Shown here: piece by piece, positions 43,370 through 50,166 of the stretch
Numbering within the stretch: position 1 is the first letter of the stretch
How the letters are laid out: each line of letters begins with the position of its first letter
Origin: Pseudomonadota bacterium
GTDB taxonomy: Bacteria; Pseudomonadota; Alphaproteobacteria; Sphingomonadales; Sphingomonadaceae
Assembly: GCA_023391375.1 (NCBI GenBank)
Contig: JAEWBB010000011.1
Span: 124,001-188,000, forward strand
Direction of reading: 5' to 3'
DNA length: 64,000 bases
Notes under the pieces: generated by a model
Told to the model about the DNA's origin: nothing
What the model saw: only the letters and a program-made list of their open reading frames with translations
Databases searched by the model: none
Translations under genes and position numbers: made by a program

Positions 43370-44416
43370 GTGGCGCAATCCGCCAAGTCGAAACCCGCGC
43401 AGGCTGCGCTGCCCAACCGTGAACGGCCCGCCGAGCCGAAGCCCTACAAGGCGACCAAGGACGAGTTGCTCGACTTCTACAAGCAGATGCTGCTCATCCG
43501 CCGCTTCGAGGAGCGCGCGGGCCAGCTCTACGGCCTCGGCCTGATCGGCGGTTTCTGCCACCTCTACATCGGCCAGGAAGCGGTCGCCGTCGGCCTACAG
43601 TCGGCGATGAAGGTCGGCCGCGACAGCGTGATCACCGGCTACCGCGACCACGGCCACATGCTCGCCTATGGCATTGATCCCAATGTCATCATGGCCGAGC
43701 TGACCGGCCGCGCCGCCGGAATTTCGAAGGGCAAGGGCGGCTCGATGCACATGTTCTCGGTCGAGCACGGCTTCTACGGCGGGCATGGCATCGTCGGCGC
43801 ACAGGTCGCGCTCGGTACCGGCCTCGCCTTCAAGCACAAGTACGCGAAGGACGGCGGCACCTGCCTCGCCTACTTCGGCGACGGCGCAGCCAACCAGGGC
43901 CAGGTCTACGAGAGCTTCAACATGGCCAAGCTCTGGGACCTGCCGGTGGTCTACGCGATCGAGAACAACCGCTACGCGATGGGCACGAGCGTCGAGCGCT
44001 CGGCGTCCGAGCCGGAATTCTACAAGCGCGGCGAATCTTTCCGCATTCCCGGCATCCAGGGCGACGGCATGGACGTGCTGGCGGTCCGCGGCGCCGCGGA
44101 AGAGGCGATGGCCTGGACCCAGGCGGGCAAGGGGCCGATCATCCTCGAACTGCTGACCTACCGCTACCGCGGCCACTCGATGAGCGATCCTGCCAAGTAC
44201 CGCAGCAAGGAAGAAGTGCAGGATTACCGCGAGCATCGCGACCCGATCGACCATGCCGCCGCCGCGCTCGCCAAGCTCGGCGTGAAGGAAGACGAACTCA
44301 AGGCGATCGACAAGGAAATCAAGGATATCGTCGTGGCTTCTGCCAAGTTTGCTGAAGAAGCGCCCGAGCCCGAAGCGGCCGAGCTCTATACCGACGTTCT
44401 GGTGGAGACCTACTGA
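43370..44416 (+). CDS. pdhA: Pyruvate dehydrogenase E1 component, alpha subunit
   Basis: The TPP-dependent E1-alpha subunit (348 residues) that, with the beta subunit, decarboxylates pyruvate. The TPP motif starts at GDGAANQGQVYESFNMAKLW and ends in VVYAIENN. GFCHLYIGQEAVAVG and the phosphorylation-loop-like YRYRGHSMSDPAKYR are also conserved. The GTG start follows GGAGA at 7 bases; an ATG four codons upstream is possible. Its stop overlaps the pdhB ATG by one base. Confidence 0.95.
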   Translation: MAQSAKSKPAQAALPNRERPAEPKPYKATKDELLDFYKQMLLIRRFEERAGQLYGLGLIGGFCHLYIGQEAVAVGLQSAMKVGRDSVITGYRDHGHMLAYGIDPNVIMAELTGRAAGISKGKGGSMHMFSVEHGFYGGHGIVGAQVALGTGLAFKHKYAKDGGTCLAYFGDGAANQGQVYESFNMAKLWDLPVVYAIENNRYAMGTSVERSASEPEFYKRGESFRIPGIQGDGMDVLAVRGAAEEAMAWTQAGKGPIILELLTYRYRGHSMSDPAKYRSKEEVQDYREHRDPIDHAAAALAKLGVKEDELKAIDKEIKDIVVASAKFAEEAPEPEAAELYTDVLVETY

Positions 44417-45822
44417 TGGGGATCGAACTGAAGATGCCCGCGCTCTCGCCGACGATGGAAGAGGGCACGCTGGCCAAGTGGCTGGTGAAGGAAGGCGACA
44501 ATGTGTCGTCGGGCGACATCCTGGCCGAAATCGAAACCGACAAGGCGACGATGGAGTTCGAGGCAGTCGACGAAGGCACCATCTCCAAGATCCTCGTGCC
44601 GGAAGGCACCGACGGGGTGAAGGTCGGAACCGTCATCGCCATGATGGGCGGTGAGGGCGAAGCCGCCGCGCCCACGCCCGCGCCCACGCCCGCGGCCGCG
44701 GCCGAAGCGCCGGCTCCCGCCGAACAGGGTGTCGAAGCGACGCCGGCACCGGTGAAGGCCGACAGCGGCACCACGCAGTTGGTGGCCCCGAAGCGCGACA
44801 CCTCGACACTGGCCGATCCGGCAATCCCGGAAGGCACGGCGATGACGCCGACCACCGTCCGCGAGGCGCTGCGCGACGCGATGGCCGAGGAAATGCGCAA
44901 GGACGATCGCGTCTTCGTGATGGGCGAGGAAGTCGCCCAATACCAAGGCGCCTACAAGGTGACGCAAGGCCTGCTCGACGAGTTCGGCCCGGATCGCGTC
45001 GTCGATACGCCGATCACCGAATATGGCTTCGCCGGCTTGGGTTCGGGCGCCGCAATGGGCGGGTTGAAGCCGGTCATCGAGTTCATGACCTTCAACTTCG
45101 CCATGCAGGCGATCGACCACATCATCAATTCGGCGGCGAAGACCAACTACATGTCGGGTGGCCAAATGCGCTGCCCGATCGTGTTCCGCGGTCCGAACGG
45201 CGCCGCCAGCCGCGTCGGTGCGCAGCACAGCCAGAACTACGGTCCCTGGTACGCCAGCGTGCCGGGCCTGGTGGTCATTGCGCCGTACGACAGCGCGGAT
45301 GCCAAGGGCCTCTTGAAGGCCGCCATCCGCAGTGACGACCCGGTCGTCTTCCTCGAGAACGAGTTGCTGTACGGCCAGTCGTTCGACGTGCCGGCACTCG
45401 ACGATCACGTCCTTCCGATCGGCAAGGCGCGTACCATGCGCGAGGGAACGGACGTCACCATCGTCAGCTACTCGATCGGTGTCGGGGTCAGCCTCGAAGC
45501 AGCCGAAACCTTGGCGGCGGACGGCATCGAGGCGGAAGTGATCGACCTTCGCACGCTGCGCCCGCTCGACAAGCAGGCGGTCCTCACCAGCCTCGCCAAG
45601 ACCAACCGCGTCGTGGTGGTCGAAGAAGGCTGGCCGACCTGCTCGATTTCGTCCGAAATCATGGCGATCTGCATGGAAGAAGGGTTCGACGATCTCGACG
45701 CGCCGGTTACCCGCGTGACCGACGAAGACGTGCCGCTGCCCTATGCCGCCAACCTCGAGAAGCTGGCGCTGATCAAGGCTGCGGACGTGGTCGAGGCGGC
45801 CAAGAAGGTCTGCTATCGCTGA
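44416..45822 (+). CDS. pdhB: Pyruvate dehydrogenase E1 beta subunit with N-terminal lipoyl domain
   Basis: A 468-residue E1-beta subunit fused to a biotin/lipoyl domain. The lipoyl domain (about 1-78) holds ETDKATMEFEAVDEG with the lipoylated Lys; a Pro/Ala linker (about 80-135) follows, then the transketolase-type beta domain (TPITEYGFAGLGSGAAMGGL, QNYGPWYASVPGLVVIAPYD, and the C-terminal transketolase domain). Lipoyl-bearing E1-beta is known in rhizobial and sphingomonad PDH complexes. ATG overlaps the pdhA stop. E2 and E3 genes are not in the window. Confidence 0.95.
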   Translation: MGIELKMPALSPTMEEGTLAKWLVKEGDNVSSGDILAEIETDKATMEFEAVDEGTISKILVPEGTDGVKVGTVIAMMGGEGEAAAPTPAPTPAAAAEAPAPAEQGVEATPAPVKADSGTTQLVAPKRDTSTLADPAIPEGTAMTPTTVREALRDAMAEEMRKDDRVFVMGEEVAQYQGAYKVTQGLLDEFGPDRVVDTPITEYGFAGLGSGAAMGGLKPVIEFMTFNFAMQAIDHIINSAAKTNYMSGGQMRCPIVFRGPNGAASRVGAQHSQNYGPWYASVPGLVVIAPYDSADAKGLLKAAIRSDDPVVFLENELLYGQSFDVPALDDHVLPIGKARTMREGTDVTIVSYSIGVGVSLEAAETLAADGIEAEVIDLRTLRPLDKQAVLTSLAKTNRVVVVEEGWPTCSISSEIMAICMEEGFDDLDAPVTRVTDEDVPLPYAANLEKLALIKAADVVEAAKKVCYR

Positions 45823-45862
45823 CACCGACCTCGCGCTCGTCCGCCTTTACTGGCCGGACGAG

Positions 45863-46435
45863 GTGCGACCGGCCTTCGACGCGCTTATGGCGATCGATAC
45901 GGCGATGGCCGACGTCGTTGCTTCGTCGACTCAGCCGGCGCTGGGCGCGGTCAGACTGGCGTGGTGGCGCGAGGCGCTGGAACGGCTCGACTTTGCTGAC
46001 GCGCCCGCCGAACCCCGGCTCCGGGCGGCGGCGGGGGAACTGGTCGCTCGAGGGATCGGCGGCAAGGAACTGGCGGCGCTCGAAGACGGCTGGGCCACAT
46101 TACTGGACGAGACGCCCGACATGCGCCGTGTCGCGCAGCGCGGCCAACGGCTATTCGGTATCGCCGGAAAGCTGCTGGGCGCGACGGACGAGCGGCTGGC
46201 GACGGCCGGGCGCCTGTTCGCCGTGACCGATGCGGCGCGGCGGGGTTATTTCCAGCTGGGCAAAAGCGACGAGGACGTGGCGATGCGCTTCGTGCCGGCG
46301 CTGCGACCGGTTACGGCCTTGGCCGCCCTTGCGGCGCGCGACGTGAAGCGGGGCGGTCCACCGTTCGAACCCCAGGCGACGCCCGGACGGGCATGGACGC
46401 TGCTCAAGCACGGATTCACCGGACGCATCCAATAG
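45863..46435 (+). CDS. Squalene/phytoene synthase-like protein, degenerate
   Basis: Similar to short alphaproteobacterial members of the squalene/phytoene synthase superfamily: MAIDTAMADVV and QPALGAVRLAWWREALERL match the family core. The two Asp-rich prenyl-diphosphate sites are degraded (AIDTAMADV and VTDAARRGYF), and at about 190-206 residues it is shorter than active synthases, so prenyl transfer is doubtful. Such relatives include NDUFAF6, a complex I assembly factor. The conserved stretch LALVRLYWPDEV lies before the first standard start (GTG at 45863); an ATC at 45815, preceded six bases away by AAGAAGG and overlapping the pdhB end, may be the true start. Confidence 0.7.
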   Translation: MRPAFDALMAIDTAMADVVASSTQPALGAVRLAWWREALERLDFADAPAEPRLRAAAGELVARGIGGKELAALEDGWATLLDETPDMRRVAQRGQRLFGIAGKLLGATDERLATAGRLFAVTDAARRGYFQLGKSDEDVAMRFVPALRPVTALAALAARDVKRGGPPFEPQATPGRAWTLLKHGFTGRIQ

Positions 46436-46501
46436 GGATTGAAACGCCTCCGCAACGGCCCTAGCGTCATCGGCGCCGGATCGTTTGCGTATGGAGTTCC
46501 C

Positions 46502-46948
46502 ATGGCGCGTATCGTTGCCGGCCTCCTCGCCACCTTGCTCTTCATCACCGGCGGCGTCGTGCTGTTCAGCAGCCGCGCGCAGGAGCCGAAGCTGCCGCCC
46601 GCGCCGGAAGCGCGACTGGCCGCCCCGGCGGCGCCGGTCCGGCTTTCCCCGATCGGCAGCGCGCCCAGCGCGGACCCCAAGTCGAAGGAAGAGAAACGTT
46701 TCGACCGGGCCGACAAGAACAAGGACGGGACGATCACGCTGGCCGAGCTGGTCGAGCCCCGTCGCAAGCCGTTCGCCAAGCTCGACCTCGACCGTGACGG
46801 CAAGCTGAGTTTCGAGGAATGGGCGGTCAAGACGATCGACAAGTTCGAAATCGCCGATAGCGATAAGAGCAAGGGCTTGAGCCGGGGTGAATATGCCACC
46901 ACAGCGCCCAAGCCCCGTGCACCGAAACCGGCCTGCTCCTGCGGCTGA
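46502..46948 (+). CDS. EF-hand domain protein, membrane-anchored or secreted
   Basis: A 148-residue protein with an N-terminal hydrophobic segment (MARIVAGLLATLLFITGGVV), a Pro-rich linker, and calcium-binding EF-hand loops: DKNKDGTITLAE and DLDRDGKLSFEE are good loops, and DSDKSKGLSRGE is a weaker third one. It ends with a Cys-containing tail (ACSCG). Such proteins bind Ca2+ in the periplasm. The ATG follows GGAG. An upstream ATG was rejected because it precedes the membrane segment. Confidence 0.85.
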   Translation: MARIVAGLLATLLFITGGVVLFSSRAQEPKLPPAPEARLAAPAAPVRLSPIGSAPSADPKSKEEKRFDRADKNKDGTITLAELVEPRRKPFAKLDLDRDGKLSFEEWAVKTIDKFEIADSDKSKGLSRGEYATTAPKPRAPKPACSCG

Positions 46949-46951
46949 TCG

Positions 46952-48514
46952 TTACCTCAGCCCGACCCGCACGAACGCCATGCCGCCCAACGGGTGTTTG
47001 CCGCCGTAAGAGCCGGCAAGGCCCGACGGGACGAAGTTGACCGTACCGGTCATACCTGCGGTCACCTTGAAGGGTCCGGAGAGGGCCAGGTCGCGGGCCA
47101 CGCCGAGCGAGAGTTTACCGACCCGGAAGGCGGGCCCGTGCTCGTCAGTGACATGATCGTCCAGCAGTTCGCGGTTTTCGGCGATCTCTGCGCGGCCGAA
47201 GAGGGTCCAGGCGTCCCGCTTCACGCTGCCCTCGAGTGCGAAGGCATCATCGCTTTCGCCTTCGGCCGTCTTGCGGCCCCAGGCCAGCGACGTGGCCCAC
47301 CATCCGCGCGCCAGCGGCCTGGTATAGGCGGCGCTGGCCGATAGGCGGCGCTGGTCGACACCGGGTTCGAGCTGTTCCGGATCCTTGAAATAAGCCCAGC
47401 TGCCTTGCAGCGACCACTCGGGCGCAGGATTCCACGATAGCCTGACCGAGGTCGAGTCCAGCGGACCGGTCTCGATATTCCAGCGGTGCTGATCCGGCTC
47501 GCGCGCATTGAAGCGCGAGGCCTCGATTTTCACCCGGTCGAGAACCACGCCGCCGGTCAGCACGCCGAAACTGATGTGGGTGCTGTCGAGCCAGTGGTGG
47601 GTGATCGGCGCTTCCGGCGACGTACTGATCGCCTGCCGGTGCATGAAGGCCGGCGGGCCGAACGCGGGCTCGCCGGGCAGCGCGGCGTAAATGAACGCGC
47701 TGCTCTTATCGCCCAATTGCTTCGAATAGCTGGCCGACAACTCCATGAAGAAGTCGTGCGGGTGCTGGCGGTCGAGTAGGGGGTGCACGCCGTCGGCCGT
47801 CTCGCCGCTCGCGAGCAGGATCGGATAACCGGCCTTGCCCATCAGCGGATCGGGACTGATCATCGCTCGAAACTGCAGCGCGTCGCCGTTGGCGAAATCG
47901 CGCCGCGCCATGCCCATCACCATTCCCTCGACGAACAACTTGTCATCCCCGCGCAGGCCGCCCTGGACGCTGCCGACGGCGGTGAGGTTGCCGTGGGCCA
48001 TGAGCATCCAGTCGCCCGATTGCGTCATCAGGCCCTCGTGCTCGCTGGTATCGGGCTGCCATGCAGTCCCAGACGCTTCGCGGGTCGAAGGATAGGAACC
48101 CAGTGCACCGCGCATCGCGTGGCCGCCATGGTCCATGTCCATGCCGGGCATGTGCGGCCTCGTGCCGTGGTCCATCTGGGAATGATCCATTGGCATGGCC
48201 GGGTCCATGGCCGGCGCTTGGTTCGGGGCAGCGGCGGGCGGTACGGGCATGCCTCGCATGTCAGGGGCCATCGGCGCGGCCGGAGGGGCGGAAGCGATAC
48301 CTTTAGCTGCAGGTTTTGCAGGCGGCTTTGTGGCGGCCTTCGCCACTGGCTTCTTGGCAGACGGTTTCTTGGCCGCGGGCTTCGTTTTCGCGGGCGCCTT
48401 CGTTTCAGGCATCGGCATCGCCATGCCCGGCATTTGCGCATGTTGTGCCAAGGCCGGCGAGGGGAGGGCCGCCAGCGCCAATGCGCTCGCCGCCCCGAGG
48501 AAAATCGTCTTCAC
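46952..48514 (-). CDS. Met/His-rich outer-membrane beta-barrel-like protein
   Basis: A 520-residue exported protein with signal MKTIFLGAASALALAALPS and a long low-complexity N-terminal part (about 22-150): Met-rich (MPGMAMPMPE), Lys/Ala/Pro repeats (AKKPSAKKPVAKAATKP), then Met/His-rich (MDHSQMDHG, MPGMDMDHGGHAM). The C-terminal 350 residues look like an outer-membrane beta barrel (alternating strands, final FVRVGLR). Met/His-rich segments often bind Cu(I) or other soft metals, so a metal resistance role is inferred. It is the last gene of the MerR-linked cluster. Confidence 0.72.
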   Translation of the reverse strand: MKTIFLGAASALALAALPSPALAQHAQMPGMAMPMPETKAPAKTKPAAKKPSAKKPVAKAATKPPAKPAAKGIASAPPAAPMAPDMRGMPVPPAAAPNQAPAMDPAMPMDHSQMDHGTRPHMPGMDMDHGGHAMRGALGSYPSTREASGTAWQPDTSEHEGLMTQSGDWMLMAHGNLTAVGSVQGGLRGDDKLFVEGMVMGMARRDFANGDALQFRAMISPDPLMGKAGYPILLASGETADGVHPLLDRQHPHDFFMELSASYSKQLGDKSSAFIYAALPGEPAFGPPAFMHRQAISTSPEAPITHHWLDSTHISFGVLTGGVVLDRVKIEASRFNAREPDQHRWNIETGPLDSTSVRLSWNPAPEWSLQGSWAYFKDPEQLEPGVDQRRLSASAAYTRPLARGWWATSLAWGRKTAEGESDDAFALEGSVKRDAWTLFGRAEIAENRELLDDHVTDEHGPAFRVGKLSLGVARDLALSGPFKVTAGMTGTVNFVPSGLAGSYGGKHPLGGMAFVRVGLR

Positions 48515-48575
48515 GTCATGTCTCCGTCGCGGTCCGCGAGGACCGCCTGTCTGAATTCAAGAAAGAGAATTGAAT

Positions 48576-48896
48576 TCAGCCGTGGCGGGGCGGCGGAGTG
48601 GCGGATTCCGGGGTGAGCCCAGCCAGGAAGGCGGACGGCACCGTCACTGCTATCGCCTCGGGAGAAGCGGGCGTCTCCATGGGGAGGGAGTCGACCGCGG
48701 GAAGGGCGCTGGCACAGGCCATCGAACAGTCGGCGGTTAGGTGTGACTTGGTGGGCGAGGCCGGCTGGCAGTGACCCTCGCCCGACGCCATCGTGGCGTG
48801 GTGGTTCGATGACGGATTCGCCGCGGCGGCCGGTTGCATCGCCAGCGGCGCAAGCAGCAGCGTGATCAGCAACAGCCATTGCGTCAGCGTCTTCAT
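48576..48896 (-). CDS. Small periplasmic His/Cys/Met protein
   Basis: A 106-residue protein with a signal peptide (MKTLTQWLLLITLLLAPLAM, then QPAAA). The short mature part is enriched in metal-liking residues: NHHATMASGEGHCQP and DCSMAC. I do not recognise the family; its size, signal and composition resemble small copper-locus proteins. It sits between the glutaredoxin-MauE gene and the Met/His-rich protein, all on one strand. Confidence 0.6.
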   Translation of the reverse strand: MKTLTQWLLLITLLLAPLAMQPAAAANPSSNHHATMASGEGHCQPASPTKSHLTADCSMACASALPAVDSLPMETPASPEAIAVTVPSAFLAGLTPESATPPPRHG

Positions 48897-48935
48897 CGAT
48901 TTTTACCTAGGTCGCGACCCATGACGCGGCAACGC

Positions 48936-49715
48936 CTAATGGACCGACATGGGCGCAAGGGCCGGGACCAGCATCCACACCGCCATGGCGATCATCATCA
49001 GATTCTCCGTCAACGAGACGAAACCGAGCGGCACGTTGCTGGACCCGCCGACACAGGCGCATTTGAGTTCGCGCTTGTCGATATAGACCGCCTTGAACAC
49101 CGACACCGTCCCGATCGAGCCGATGAACAGCGCGATCGGGATCGACACAATGTCGAGCGCTCGCGACGCCATCAGGACGCCGGCCATTCCTTCGGCGAAG
49201 GGGTAGATAGTGCCGTAAGGCACCCAGCGTTTCGCCAGCAGATCGTAGTTGAGGAACATGGTCGAAAATTTCTCGACGTCCTGCAGCTTGAGCAGCGCCA
49301 GCACGACCATCGAGAAAGCAATGAACCACTGCAGTGCGCGCAACGTGAAGGGCGTTCCGTCGACGGCGTAGGTCGCGGACAGGGCCAGGAGTGCGGTCAT
49401 CGAGAAAAGGGCGATCACCGGGCGGTAGCTGGTCTCGCCCGGGATAGAGACCCGTTTGCCGAGAAAACGCCGCAGATCGTCATGGCCGCCGATGCGGCGA
49501 TCGCCGATAAAGGTCTGCGGCGTGGTCGGCACCCCATGCTCGGCCTTGAACGCCTCGGTTTCCTCGCGAGTCCGGAGTGGATGGTCCTCGACCCGATAGC
49601 CGGCCCGATTGAGCAGATGCAGCGACTTCAGCCCGTAGGGACAGGTGTGGCCCGGAATCACCATGCGGAACAGGCGGGCCGTGGGATGGGATTCGATCGC
49701 CGAATGGGCGGACAT
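48936..49715 (-). CDS. Glutaredoxin fused to MauE/DoxX-like membrane protein
   Basis: A 259-residue fusion. The N-terminal 85 residues are glutaredoxin-like with a CPYG active site (PGHTCPYGLKSLHLLNRAGY, VPTTPQTFIGDRRIGG). The rest has about four membrane segments (SYRPVIALFSMTALLALSAT; ALQWFIAFSMVVLALLKLQD) and the MauE/DoxX look, including a C-terminal CACVGG pair. It probably moves thiol-disulfide electrons across the inner membrane. ATG with AAGGAACG upstream. Starts just downstream of the MerR-type operator. Confidence 0.82.
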   Translation of the reverse strand: MSAHSAIESHPTARLFRMVIPGHTCPYGLKSLHLLNRAGYRVEDHPLRTREETEAFKAEHGVPTTPQTFIGDRRIGGHDDLRRFLGKRVSIPGETSYRPVIALFSMTALLALSATYAVDGTPFTLRALQWFIAFSMVVLALLKLQDVEKFSTMFLNYDLLAKRWVPYGTIYPFAEGMAGVLMASRALDIVSIPIALFIGSIGTVSVFKAVYIDKRELKCACVGGSSNVPLGFVSLTENLMMIAMAVWMLVPALAPMSVH

Positions 49716-49744
49716 TGTTCGTTCCTTGTATCGCGTTCCCGGAC

Positions 49745-49776
49745 CACTTACCCTGCGTACCATGGTACAGAGTCAA
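49745..49776 (-). promoter_or_regulatory. MerR-type promoter/operator between merR-like and grx-mauE genes
   Basis: On the minus strand TTGACT (49771-49776) and a TAAGTG -10 (49745-49750) are separated by 20 bases, the long spacer typical of MerR-activated promoters. A perfect 12-base palindrome GTACCATGGTAC (49757-49768) lies in the spacer. This GTAC-N4-GTAC pattern is like the merO operator of mercury resistance. It points toward the glutaredoxin-MauE gene, whose start is about 30 bases away, and covers the earliest possible merR start. Confidence 0.65.
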
Positions 49777-49788
49777 GCGCGCGCCGAC

Positions 49789-50166
49789 ATGACGATTTCG
49801 GCCCTCGCGCGCGCTGGCGGCGTCGGCGTGGAGACCGTCCGCTATTACCAGCGCCGCGGGCTGATGGACGTTCCGGCCGCCGTCGGCGCTATCCGCCGAT
49901 ATGACGGCGACGCCCTTTCACGGCTCCGCTTTATCCGGCGGTCGCAGGCGGCAGGCTTCACGCTGGAAGAGATCCGGGAGTTGATTGCGCTCGACCGTCT
50001 AGAAGAACGGCCCAAAGTCCGCGCCTTGGCGGCGGCGCGGGTGGCCGCCCTCGATGCCCGCATCGCGGAGTTGCAGGAGGTCCGTGACCGGCTGGCCCGA
50101 TTGGCGAAGCAGTGCGGCTCGGGATCGACTGGCCCTTGCCCGATCATCGAGGCCTTCGAGGACTAG
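49789..50166 (+). CDS. MerR family metal-responsive regulator
   Basis: A 125-residue MerR protein. The HTH (MTISALARAGGVGVETVRYY, QRRGL), the wing (AIRRYDGDALSRLRFI) and the dimerisation helix (about 78-108) are complete. A terminal metal loop C-x7-C with following PII (KQC GSGSTGP CPIIEAF) has the spacing found in CueR (C112/C120). At the place of CueR Ser77/MerR Cys82 there appears to be Arg. So metal responsiveness is likely but the metal is open: the protein loop is CueR-like, the operator merO-like. The second ATG was chosen because the HTH begins there. Confidence 0.8.
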   Translation: MTISALARAGGVGVETVRYYQRRGLMDVPAAVGAIRRYDGDALSRLRFIRRSQAAGFTLEEIRELIALDRLEERPKVRALAAARVAALDARIAELQEVRDRLARLAKQCGSGSTGPCPIIEAFED

